From Caulobacter sp. CCH9-E1 (GTDB lineage: Bacteria; Pseudomonadota; Alphaproteobacteria; Caulobacterales; Caulobacteraceae): a stretch of DNA of 15,257 bases. The stretch spans positions 1 to 15,257 of the forward strand of contig NZ_LSJA01000373.1 of the NCBI RefSeq assembly GCF_001556515.1, given 5' to 3'. Numbering within the stretch: the stretch's first letter is position 1; each line of letters starts with the position of its first letter. A program made the translations under genes and the position numbers. This document shows, piece by piece, positions 7,939 to 15,238 of this stretch. A model generated the notes under the pieces. The model was not told the DNA's origin. It was given only the letters and a program-made list of their open reading frames with translations, and did no database searches.

Positions 7939-9483
7939 TCAGGGGGTGGGAACGAGCGGCGTGGCCGCCTGCAGCGCGGCCGGGGGCGGCGCCTCGCAGG
8001 TGCGGGTCACGAACTCGGCGTGGCTGGGCATGACGGCGAGGCACTTGCCGATCACCGTCTCGATGTTGTGCAGGTACTGGGCGATGGCCTCGTCCGAGTG
8101 GACGCGGACCAGCGGGTCGTAGCCGCTCGGGATCACGCCCTGGCCCAGGAACACCTGGATCCAGCTTTCCTCGGTGAAGAGCTCGTCGTCCTCGCGGAAC
8201 ACACGCCCGTTGGCGCGGAACAGGTCCATCTTCCGCTGCAGGGTCGCCGGGACCTCCATGTCGCGGCAGTGGCGCCAGAAGGCGGTGTCGTCGCGCTCGG
8301 TGGCCTTGTAATGCAGGATGATGAAGTCGCGGACCCGCTCATATTCGAAGTCGGTCTGACGATTGAATTCGTCGATCGTCGCCTGGTCGAAGCCGGCGTC
8401 GGGCAACAGCCGCACCATGCGGATCACCGAGGACTGGATCAGGTGCAGGCTGGTCGACTCCAGCGGCTCCATGAAGCCGGCGGCCAGCCCCACCGCCACG
8501 CAGTTCTTGTTCCAGATCTTCTTGCGCTTGCCCGTCGTGAAGCGGATGCGCAGCGGTTCGGCGCGCTGGGCGCCGTCCAGGTTGGACAGCAGGACGCGCT
8601 CGGCCTCGTCGTCGTCGATGAACTTGCTGCAGTAGACGTGGCCGTTGCCGGTGCGGTGCTGCAGCGGGATGCGCCACTGCCAGCCGGCGTCGTGCGCCGT
8701 CGAACGCGTATAGGGCGTGAAGTGTTCCGAGCGCTCGGACGGCACGGCGATGGCCCGGTCGCAGGGCAGCCACTGGGTCCAGTCCTCGTAGCCTGTCTTC
8801 AGGGCCTGTTCGATGATCAGGCCGCGGAAGCCCGAGCAATCCACGAAGAGATCGGCCGTGATCGTCTCGCCGTCTTCCAGCGTGACCGACTGAACGAAGC
8901 CGTCCTCGGGGCGCAGCGTGACATCGACGATCTTGCCTTCGCGCCGCCGGACGCCGCGCGCTTGGGCGTAGGTCGACAGGTGCTTGGCGTAGAGGCCGGC
9001 GTCGAAATGAAAGGCGTGGGCTATATGGCCGATCGGGGACTCGCTCATGTCGGCCCGCGCCCGCATGAACTTGTCGCTCAAGGCCATGGCGTTGTTGATC
9101 GCCAGATTGTCGAACGGCGGCGCGCGGCCAAGCTCGCGCATGCGCAGCCAGTACTGGTGGGCGCGCAGCCAGCCGAGATCCTGGCCGATGACGCCGAAGC
9201 CGTGCAGGTAGCTCTCGCCCTTCCGCCACCAGTTACGGAACTGGATGCCCAGCTTGAAGGAGCCTTGCGTCTTGCGCAGGAAGTCGTCCTCGTCGAGGCC
9301 GAGCAGTTCGTTAAACTTCTTGATGGCGGGGATGGTCGCTTCGCCGACGCCGATCGTGCCGATCTGCTCGGACTCGACCAGAACGATCTCGTAGAGGCCC
9401 TGGAACAGGCGCGCGCACAGCGCCGCGGTCATCCACCCGGCCGATCCGCCGCCGGCGATCAGTATCTTCTTGAGCGGTTGCAA
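7939..9483 (-). CDS. Flavin-dependent tryptophan halogenase family protein
   Basis: A 514-residue FADH2-dependent halogenase homologue. Visible family marks are the dinucleotide-binding GGGSAGW (11-17), GEATIP (48-53), the halogenase signature WQWRIP (268-273), the presumed catalytic lysine K77 in GSFKLGIQFRNW, and the acidic residue E342 in EPLESTSLHLI, equivalent to the active-site glutamate of PrnA/RebH-type enzymes. There is no signal peptide, so it should be cytoplasmic. The family forms hypohalous acid from halide, oxygen and reduced flavin and passes it through a tunnel to the lysine. No flavin reductase is in the window. The start is a TTG at 9483 with GGGAGG 7 nt upstream; no ATG or GTG fits the conserved N-terminus. 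Its place between a TonB receptor and two glycosidases is unlike an antibiotic cluster. Related halogenases next to TonB-dependent receptors are known from Xanthomonas. The substrate need not be tryptophan. Confidence 0.9.
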   Translation of the reverse strand: MQPLKKILIAGGGSAGWMTAALCARLFQGLYEIVLVESEQIGTIGVGEATIPAIKKFNELLGLDEDDFLRKTQGSFKLGIQFRNWWRKGESYLHGFGVIGQDLGWLRAHQYWLRMRELGRAPPFDNLAINNAMALSDKFMRARADMSESPIGHIAHAFHFDAGLYAKHLSTYAQARGVRRREGKIVDVTLRPEDGFVQSVTLEDGETITADLFVDCSGFRGLIIEQALKTGYEDWTQWLPCDRAIAVPSERSEHFTPYTRSTAHDAGWQWRIPLQHRTGNGHVYCSKFIDDDEAERVLLSNLDGAQRAEPLRIRFTTGKRKKIWNKNCVAVGLAAGFMEPLESTSLHLIQSSVIRMVRLLPDAGFDQATIDEFNRQTDFEYERVRDFIILHYKATERDDTAFWRHCRDMEVPATLQRKMDLFRANGRVFREDDELFTEESWIQVFLGQGVIPSGYDPLVRVHSDEAIAQYLHNIETVIGKCLAVMPSHAEFVTRTCEAPPPAALQAATPLVPTP

Positions 9484-9490
9484 CCACTCG

Positions 9491-9496
9491 CCTCCC
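9491..9496 (-). promoter_or_regulatory. Ribosome-binding site for the TTG start of the halogenase
   Basis: GGGAGG on the minus strand lies 7 nt before the TTG at 9483. It decides the start, since the conserved flavin-binding N-terminus begins a few codons later and no ATG is available in frame. Confidence 0.6.
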
Positions 9497-9513
9497 GGTT
9501 TTGGTCAAAGGTC

Positions 9514-9575
9514 GGGGCCGCTGGCTGAGCGGCCCCGCCTCCGATGGTTCCTTGCTGGCGAGCTCACCCGCAAGG
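9514..9575 (-). terminator. Intercistronic hairpins between receptor and halogenase genes (attenuator or processing site)
   Basis: The 118-nt gap after the receptor stop holds a perfect 9-bp stem, GGGGCCGCT (9514-9522) with AGCGGCCCC (9528-9536), around a GGCTG loop. A second, weaker stem, CCTTGC (9550-9555) with GCAAGG (9570-9575), lies closer to the receptor. Neither is followed by a T-run on the minus strand. The likely effect is partial termination or 3'-end protection, giving more receptor than downstream enzyme. This is inferred from structure and position. Confidence 0.5.
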
Positions 9576-9601
9576 GGGGCGCAGGGGGCTCGACCGTCTG
9601 C

Positions 9602-12508
9602 CTAGAACCGATAGTTGACGCCGAACAGGAACTGGCGGCCGTACTTTTCATACGTTTCAGGCAGCGAGCTGCCGTTCTGGGTCTTGGAACCGCCGTCATC
9701 GAGGCCAACGCGCGTGCGGTACGGCGAGTCCGTCAGGTTGTTGACCTGCAGCAGGACGCCGAGATTCCGCAGCGGACCATCCTCGAAGGTATAGCCGATC
9801 TGGGCGTCGACCTGTTTATCGGCCAGGATCTCGGTAAAGCCGCGAGTGGCGTACAGCTGAACAACTTCGCCCTTGAAGGCCGATCGGTAGCGCTGGCTGA
9901 TGCGCGCCTGGAAGCCGCCGCGCTCGTAGTAGCCGGTGACGTTGTAGACCGTCTTCGATAGGCCCGGGATGCGTGAGGGCGCAGAAGGGTTGCTGGTCGG
10001 GTTCAGGTCGGATTTGGTCAGAGACAGGCTGCCTTGAACGCCGAAGCCTTTGAAGAGATCGGCGACCTGACCAAAGTCCAGCGCGCCGCTGAACTCAAGG
10101 CCCTTGAGGTTACCGCCGTTACCGTTCTGAGGCAGTGTGATCTGACCCGCGGTGCTGATGATGACGGTCGCAGGCGGAAGCGGGCCCGCGGGAATAGGAA
10201 TGCCGGTGAAGTCGAAGGGCAGGGTCTGCTGATAGATGTAGGTGTCCAGTTTCTTATAGAAGGCAGCCACGGACAGGTATGTCGTTGGGCTGACATACCA
10301 TTCGTAAGCCAGATCGGCGGCTTTCGCCTCCCAAGGCTTCAGATGAGTGTTGCCGCCGGACGCAGACCAGGGGTTGACGGTTTGACCGTCCTTACAGCTG
10401 CCCTGAGCGCTACAGATCATCCCATTGAAGGACGGCGTCACATTGGCCCGTAAGTCGTCCATGCGCGGTCTGGCCATGGTTTTGGACAGGCTGCCGCGCA
10501 AACGATGACCTCCACCCAGATCATAGACCAGGTTCAAGCTGGGTAGAACGTCAGTATAGTCCTCTTTGGCCTCGATCCGCGTCGGAATGATGGGCTGCTT
10601 CACGTCATCAATCGTGCCGCCGTCATTGATTTGAACACCGGTTGAAGACTGTTTCTGATTGACGACCTGAAGGCCGATATTGCCGCGCAGGTCGCCAGCC
10701 TGGAAGTTGGCGCGAGCAAAGAAGGTTGTGACCTTCTCCGTTATGTCCCAATTCTTGTCGTAATAGTTGGCATCGAGGATCGGCGACCAGTTGTAGTACT
10801 TGCGCCACGTATCGCCGACATTGAAGCTGAGCACGCCACCCAGGCCGGCGAAGCCTAGCTGCGTCGGGCTGACGAGGTCGCCCGCGTCAACCAGCACCTG
10901 CTGGCGCCCGTTCTTCAGGAAAAGGTCGTTGTCCGAGACGGTCTTGCCCTTGTCGCGCTTGGTGTAGTTCACGCCGGCCGAGACGTTGGTGATGAAGCCA
11001 TCCAGGTCGTGCTCAAGGCGTACGTCCACCGCCGTGACGTCTTCTTTCACGTGCGGAAAGCGGATCGCCCCGTCATGCCCCCAGCCGCCCCACGGGGCGT
11101 GATCGCCCAGGCTGACCTTGCTGGCGTCGGCGTAGTTCAGACCTTCGTCATATTGCGAGAAGCCGTCGTCGGCCACGACGAAGCCGATCTTGTCGAAGGT
11201 TCGGCCAACGTTCGAAGTCGCGGGCGTTACGCCTCCCACGCCAAGGCCGTAGCCCGCGTAGGTCTCCATGATCTGTTCCTTTCGCTTGTTGGACGAATAG
11301 GAGAGATCCGCTGTCAGGCGCGTCTTGTCGCTGATCTTATACTCGGTGTTCAGGCCGCCCGAGAACAGCTGGTCCTGACGGGTGTTGTAGTCGTTGCGGA
11401 GCTGGAAGGCGCCGTTGTTGAACACGCCGCTGCGGGCGAATTTGCTGCCGCCCAGGTCTTCGGTCTTGATCGACGTAAACGCCGCGCCCGCGTCTGCGCC
11501 GGGGTTCGAGAACCATTGCGCGCCGCGCGTGACTTCATGTTGCTTGAACGTCGAGTAGTAGAGGTCGGCGGTCGTGTGCAGGCGGTCGTTGGGCTCCCAT
11601 TCGAAGATGCCGATCACCGCGTCGCGCTTGTTGTTGCGCGAAGTGGCGAAGACTTCCTGACCGTTCAGCATCAACGCGCCATCCGAACCATCCGGGATCA
11701 GGCGCTCTTCCTTTGTGGCGGCGGTCGAGGCGTTCGTCGTCGTCCATTCAGGACTAAACGCCTCGTAGCCGTAAGCCTTGTAGTGCTTCACCTGCGAAGG
11801 CGAATCCAGGTGGGCGTAGCCCAGCGCCACGCCGATCGTGTCGTCGGCGAACTGGTTGATGTAGCTAACGCTGAATCGACCGCCCGTGTTGTGGGAGTCG
11901 TCGTTCAGCTTCTTGCCCGAGGTCTTCTCGCCGCGGAGGTTCACCGCCAGGGCGCGCTTGCCGAACGCCAGCGGGCGCACGGTGCGAAGATCGGCGGTGC
12001 CTGAAAGGCCCATGCCCGACACCTGGGCGTCGGGCGTCTTGTAGATCACGACGCTGGACAGCAGCTCGGACGGATACTGGTCGAACTCGACGGCGCGGTT
12101 GTCGCCGGAGCTGGCCTGCTGGCGGCCGTTCAATAGGGTGGTGGTGAAGTCGGGCGCCAGGCCCCGGATCGAGATCACCTGGGCGCGGCCGTTGACGCGC
12201 TGGGCGGCGAGACCGGGCAGGCGGGCGATCGACTCGGCGATCGAGACGTCGGGCAGCTTGCCGATGTCCTCGGCGGAGACGGCCTCGACGATCGAGGTCT
12301 CGTTCTTCTTGATGTTGATCGAGTTCTGGATGCCGGCGCGGATGCCGGTGACCACGATCGCCTCGACCGTATCGTCCTCGGCCTGGGGCGCTGGCGTGGT
12401 TTGCGCGAAACCAGGCCCGGCGAGGGCCAGGGTGATGGCTGCGACCGAAGCCGTAGCGTAGAATTTCTGGGTGGACGGACGCGCGCCGCTCGTCGTGCGG
12501 TTTCGCAT
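9602..12508 (-). CDS. TonB-dependent outer-membrane receptor (Xanthomonas/Caulobacter type)
   Basis: A 968-residue outer-membrane transporter and first gene of the operon. Residues 1-36 are a signal peptide ending GFAQ. A TonB-box-like segment VEAIVVTG (49-56) precedes the plug domain, with typical NETSIVEAVSAEDIGKLPDV and VISIRGLAPDF motifs. The rest is the beta barrel, ending in GVNYRF with the terminal Phe expected for Bam-dependent insertion. The sequence style matches the TonB-Xanth-Caul family, whose members take up plant and algal carbohydrates in oligotrophs. ATG 12508 is chosen over the upstream extension because AGGGGAG lies 5 nt before it and the signal peptide starts there. The cargo is probably the glycan or glycoside attacked by the GH30 and GH3 enzymes downstream (inference). 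Expression is probably controlled at the palindromes 88-130 nt upstream. Confidence 0.94.
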   Translation of the reverse strand: MRNRTTSGARPSTQKFYATASVAAITLALAGPGFAQTTPAPQAEDDTVEAIVVTGIRAGIQNSINIKKNETSIVEAVSAEDIGKLPDVSIAESIARLPGLAAQRVNGRAQVISIRGLAPDFTTTLLNGRQQASSGDNRAVEFDQYPSELLSSVVIYKTPDAQVSGMGLSGTADLRTVRPLAFGKRALAVNLRGEKTSGKKLNDDSHNTGGRFSVSYINQFADDTIGVALGYAHLDSPSQVKHYKAYGYEAFSPEWTTTNASTAATKEERLIPDGSDGALMLNGQEVFATSRNNKRDAVIGIFEWEPNDRLHTTADLYYSTFKQHEVTRGAQWFSNPGADAGAAFTSIKTEDLGGSKFARSGVFNNGAFQLRNDYNTRQDQLFSGGLNTEYKISDKTRLTADLSYSSNKRKEQIMETYAGYGLGVGGVTPATSNVGRTFDKIGFVVADDGFSQYDEGLNYADASKVSLGDHAPWGGWGHDGAIRFPHVKEDVTAVDVRLEHDLDGFITNVSAGVNYTKRDKGKTVSDNDLFLKNGRQQVLVDAGDLVSPTQLGFAGLGGVLSFNVGDTWRKYYNWSPILDANYYDKNWDITEKVTTFFARANFQAGDLRGNIGLQVVNQKQSSTGVQINDGGTIDDVKQPIIPTRIEAKEDYTDVLPSLNLVYDLGGGHRLRGSLSKTMARPRMDDLRANVTPSFNGMICSAQGSCKDGQTVNPWSASGGNTHLKPWEAKAADLAYEWYVSPTTYLSVAAFYKKLDTYIYQQTLPFDFTGIPIPAGPLPPATVIISTAGQITLPQNGNGGNLKGLEFSGALDFGQVADLFKGFGVQGSLSLTKSDLNPTSNPSAPSRIPGLSKTVYNVTGYYERGGFQARISQRYRSAFKGEVVQLYATRGFTEILADKQVDAQIGYTFEDGPLRNLGVLLQVNNLTDSPYRTRVGLDDGGSKTQNGSSLPETYEKYGRQFLFGVNYRF

Positions 12509-12565
12509 GAATTCTCCCCTCTGAACTCGCCCGCGGAAAGGCGACACATCTTCTTGCTTGTCATG

Positions 12566-12581
12566 CGGCCGAATCCGGCCG
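12566..12581 (-). promoter_or_regulatory. Leader hairpin in the receptor mRNA
   Basis: CGGCCG (12566-12571) and CGGCCG (12576-12581) flank AATC and form a 6-bp all-GC stem with a 4-nt loop. It lies between the predicted promoter and the receptor ribosome-binding site, about 58 nt before the ATG. It may stabilise the transcript; no T-run follows. Confidence 0.35.
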
Positions 12582-12594
12582 TGGAAATGCTCCA
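12582..12594. promoter_or_regulatory. Degenerate second operator-like dyad
   Basis: TGGAAATGCTCCA carries TGGA/TCCA arms resembling those of the perfect palindrome 1 nt away, but is 1 bp shorter and has a changed centre. It may be a weak auxiliary site or a chance match. Confidence 0.3.
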
Positions 12595-12595
12595 A

Positions 12596-12609
12596 TGGAA
12601 GCGCTTCCA
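12596..12609. promoter_or_regulatory. Probable LacI-family operator, perfect 14-bp palindrome
   Basis: TGGAAGCGCTTCCA is a perfect palindrome with the central CG typical of LacI-family operators and close to the TGGGAGCGCTCCCA sites of CebR-type sugar regulators. It starts at the predicted -10 region and covers the expected transcription start of the receptor operon, a position that blocks RNA polymerase. The neighbouring LacI-family gene is the obvious candidate binder (inference). Confidence 0.75.
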
Positions 12610-12637
12610 ATTGCCGCCAAGGCGACAACGTTGTCAA
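12609..12637 (-). promoter_or_regulatory. Predicted promoter of the receptor-halogenase-glycosidase operon
   Basis: On the minus strand TTGACA (12637-12632) is followed after 17 nt by GCAATT (12614-12609). The -35 matches the consensus exactly; the -10 is weak, leaving room for activation. The palindrome at 12624-12635 overlaps the -35 and the LacI-type palindrome begins at the end of the -10. Confidence 0.45.
12624..12635. promoter_or_regulatory. Second perfect palindrome overlapping the -35 box
   Basis: GACAACGTTGTC is a perfect 12-bp palindrome that shares four bases with the TTGACA box. It differs in sequence from the TGGAAGCGCTTCCA site, so it may be read by another protein, or be an accidental palindrome around the -35. 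Confidence 0.4.
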
Positions 12638-12655
12638 GGCGCAAACGTGGCGAGA

Positions 12656-13696
12656 TTAGGCCGCGGCGGTCGTCTGACGGGGGACGACGGCGTGGTCGAG
12701 TTGCTGAAACACCGGCTGCGGCTCTGGATTTGCGCCCGTCAGTCGGGCGACGATCAGTTCGACGGCCCGTTGGCCCAAGACCTTGACCGGTTGGTGCACG
12801 GTGGTCAGCGGCGGCCAAACGATGGCGGCGACGGGCGCATCGTCGAAGCCGGTGATGGAGAGGTCCTGAGGAATGTTCAGGCCGCGCGCGTGGGCCGCGG
12901 ACAGAGCGCCGGCCGCCATGTCGTCATTGGCGCAAACGATCGCGGTCGGGCGCAACGGGTGATCCAGCAGGGCGGGGGCGAGGTCGACTCCCGACCGAAA
13001 GGTGAAGTCCCCGCGCGAAACCACATAGTCCGACTGGCCAAGACCCTGTTCGGAGAGGGCGCGCTGGAAGCCCTTGAGCCGTCGGTCGGCGGATAGGTGC
13101 CCCTCCAGCCCGGCGATGAAGCCGAACCGTCGGTGGCCAAGGCGCAGCAGCTCGCGCGCGATATCGTGGCCGCCGGCCTCGTCGTCGACCCCAACCGCGT
13201 CGGCCTTGCCGCGTCCGGGGCCGCCGGGCGACACGGTCACGACCTTGCAACCCTGCGCCAACGCCGCATCGATCAAGGCGACATCGTCGCTGTAGGGAGG
13301 GGAGAGGATCAGCCCCTCGCATCGCTGGGTCGTGACCAGGTCCAGCACGCGCTTTTGCCGGTCGGGCGTCTGATGCGGAACGTTCTGGATCAGCACCTGA
13401 TAGCCCAGGGCCAGGCAGGCCCTCAGCGCCCCCAGCTCCAGCGCGGACTCATAATAGGAGTTGGGCTCGTTCTCGGGATCCGAGGCGAAGACGAAGGCGA
13501 GCAGCCGGCTGGCGCCCCCGGCGAGACTGCGCGCCTGGGGATTGACCTTATAGTCCAGCGCCTCGACCGCGCGCATAACCCGCGCGCGAACCTCGTCCCG
13601 GACGTTCGGACCGCCGTTGAGCACCCGAGACACCGTCACGCGCGCCACGCCCGAAAGCCGGGCGACGTCGTCAATGGTGGGCCTCTTGGTCGTCAA
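12656..13696 (-). CDS. LacI-family transcriptional regulator
   Basis: A 346-residue sugar-responsive regulator. The N-terminal helix-turn-helix (about 7-27) reads PTIDDVARLSGVARVTVSRV. The residues equivalent to LacI Tyr17-Gln18 are Arg19-Val20, which should set operator choice. The hinge helix NPQARSL has the minor-groove Leu58. The rest is a periplasmic-binding-protein-like dimer domain with the family motif ITGFDDAPVAA and PLTTVHQP near the end. The start is taken as TTG 13696, with GGGGGAA 8 nt upstream; no ATG is in frame near the conserved start, and a further TTG at 13747 would add 17 residues without a ribosome-binding site. The gene ends 147 nt before the receptor start, with the palindromes in the gap, so it most likely represses the receptor operon and may be co-transcribed into it at a low level. 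The effector is probably a sugar released by the GH3/GH30 enzymes. Confidence 0.93.
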   Translation of the reverse strand: MTTKRPTIDDVARLSGVARVTVSRVLNGGPNVRDEVRARVMRAVEALDYKVNPQARSLAGGASRLLAFVFASDPENEPNSYYESALELGALRACLALGYQVLIQNVPHQTPDRQKRVLDLVTTQRCEGLILSPPYSDDVALIDAALAQGCKVVTVSPGGPGRGKADAVGVDDEAGGHDIARELLRLGHRRFGFIAGLEGHLSADRRLKGFQRALSEQGLGQSDYVVSRGDFTFRSGVDLAPALLDHPLRPTAIVCANDDMAAGALSAAHARGLNIPQDLSITGFDDAPVAAIVWPPLTTVHQPVKVLGQRAVELIVARLTGANPEPQPVFQQLDHAVVPRQTTAAA

Positions 13697-13704
13697 GCGA
13701 GATG

Positions 13705-13711
13705 TTCCCCC
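13705..13711 (-). promoter_or_regulatory. Ribosome-binding site for the TTG start of the LacI-family gene
   Basis: GGGGGAA on the minus strand lies 8 nt before the TTG at 13696 and supports that start over the TTG at 13747. Confidence 0.5.
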
Positions 13712-13810
13712 GAAAGCCCGGCGAAGATGCTCAGGAAGCCCCCGCAATACAAGCGCGCGCGCTGGAAGGAGGTCTCGAGGCCGCTGGATCCGGGCTCAAC
13801 GGCTCCATTA

Positions 13811-13824
13811 TTGGTATAGTCCAA
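13811..13824. promoter_or_regulatory. GntR/HutC-like dyad, site 1
   Basis: TTGGTATAGTCCAA has TTGG/CCAA arms and resembles the TGGTATAGACCA-type boxes bound by NagR/DasR-like GntR regulators. It lies 115 nt before the LacI start and 230 nt before the second receptor start. No GntR gene is in the window, so the binder would be encoded elsewhere. Confidence 0.4.
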
Positions 13825-14019
13825 AAAGTCATTCGCGTGACGAGATCGCGACGTCACGGCCTGCGCCCTTTAACCGCGTTCTCAGGAATGGCTGGAAGAA
13901 TGATCCGTCCCGGGCGCAAATGATCCCAAGCCCAGAGCGGAGTCAGGGGCTCGCGCAAGGAATTTTGACTGACGGCCCGTCACTGTCACGCAGGTGTCGT
14001 GGCAGCCTGCTTAAAGCCG

Positions 14020-14033
14020 CTGGTCCATACCAG
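14020..14033. promoter_or_regulatory. GntR/HutC-like dyad, site 2, next to the receptor ribosome-binding site
   Basis: CTGGTCCATACCAG has perfect 5-bp arms (CTGGT/ACCAG) around CCAT. Read on the minus strand it is CTGGTATGGACCAG, matching site 1 in layout and in the TGGTAT half. It ends 20 nt before the ATG of the second receptor, where bound protein could block transcription. Confidence 0.45.
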
Positions 14034-14053
14034 TTTTGGGGCAGGGGATTCTC

Positions 14054-15238
14054 ATGCTGAAGTTGCAATCCGTTCGGGCCTGGCGGCCGAACTTGAAGAG
14101 CTGTCTGCTGTGCACGGTCGCCGTGCTCGCGGCCAACGCCAGCGCCACCGCGGCTTTTGCGCGGCAGGCCGCGGAGAGCGCGGGCGCCAGCGACACCGTC
14201 GATGCCGTTCTCGTGACCGGCTATCGCAAGTCGCTCGCCGAGGCTCGCGCCATCAAGCGCGAATCGGTGATCCAGAAGGACGCCATCGTCGCCGAGGACA
14301 TGGCCAAGTTCCCGGAACTGAACCTGGCGGAGTCGCTGCAGCGCCTGCCCGGCGTGCAGATCAACCGCGAAGCCGGCGAAGGCCGTCGCGTTTCGCTGCG
14401 CGGCCTGGGTCCCGACTTCGTCCGCGTGCAGCTGAACGGCATGGAAGTGCTGGGTAACGTCGACTCGGCGCAGGACAGCCGCGGCCAGCGCTCGCGCGAC
14501 CGCGCTTTCGACTTCAACATCTTCGCTTCCGAGCTGTTCTCCAAGGTCGAGGTCGAGAAGACCTTCGAAGCCGCCCAGAAAGAAGGCGGTATGGCCGGCA
14601 CGCTCGGCCTCTTCACGGGCCGTCCGTTCGACTACAAGTCGGGCTCCAAGGGCGCGCTGTCGCTGAAGGCCGGCACCAATCAGTACACCAAGGACACCCA
14701 GCCGCGGATCGCCGCGCTGTTCAGCCAGAACTGGGATGATCGGTTCGGCGTCCTGGCCTCGGTCGCGTACTCAAAGCGCAAGACCACCGAGCAAGGCCAC
14801 AACACCTACAACTACTCGCACCCCAGCGCCTCGACCCTGAAGTCGCTGGTGGACAAGGGTCTGGATATCTCGAAGCTGAGCGCCGCCCAGCAGACCAAGT
14901 TCCTGTCGGGCGATCTCTACTTTGCGGACGGCAACCGTATCTCCTCGTGGGACGCAAAGCTGGAACGCCTCGGCGTCACCACCGCGGTGCAGTGGAAGCC
15001 GGTCGACAACTTGCTGCTGACGCTGGACGGCCTCTACGGCCAGTTCACCACGCACCGCAACGAGATGCACCTGGCCACGCGTCCGCTGGCCTCCACCGGT
15101 TCGGTCGCCTTCGACACCGCGGCGGGCGGCGTCTGGCCGTCGGCCTTCCAGAAGCCGTCGGTGATCAACAGCCTCAACTATGACAGCAACGGTTACGTCA
15201 CCTTGATCCTCCCTCGTTTCAGTGGACACCCATGCTAG
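14054..15238 (+). pseudogene. TonB-dependent receptor, N-terminal part, probably disrupted by an insertion sequence
   Basis: The reading frame gives 394 residues where this family usually has about 900-1000. A signal peptide (about 1-37, ending AAFA), a TonB-box-like VDAVLVTG (49-56), an intact plug with VQINREAGEGRRVSLRGLGP, and the first barrel strands are all normal. After NSLNYDSNGYVT (ending near 15203) the sequence turns to LILPRFSGHPC and a TAG at 15236, with no receptor character. The break coincides with a TGATCC... sequence that looks like a mobile element end, so the receptor is probably interrupted; the rest of its barrel would lie beyond the element. ATG 14054 is used, with AGGGG 6 nt upstream; a TTG at 14036 is rejected. 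It is divergent from the LacI gene and not part of its operon. Its cargo is unknown. Confidence 0.75.

Larger units (their letters stand above)
13697..14053. other. Divergent intergenic region between lacI-type gene and second receptor
   Basis: This 357-nt region should hold the promoters of both divergent genes. No convincing gene is seen; the open frames that cross it run antisense into the LacI gene or carry no recognisable features. It contains two related dyads (13811-13824 and 14020-14033). A TTGACT at 13965-13970 is a possible -35 but no good -10 follows at 16-18 nt. Confidence 0.6.

Noticed and set aside
7933..9528. Plus-strand open frame opposite the halogenase (531 residues)
   Set aside because: Although slightly longer than the halogenase itself, it has no known motif, whereas the minus frame has all halogenase signatures.
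9523..9602. Intrinsic terminator ending the receptor transcript completely
   Set aside because: The hairpins are strong but no T-run follows on the minus strand, and no separate promoter for the halogenase was evident, so full termination is not claimed.
12509..12637. N-terminal extension of the first receptor
   Set aside because: It would cover the promoter and palindromes; the signal peptide and ribosome-binding site favour ATG 12508.
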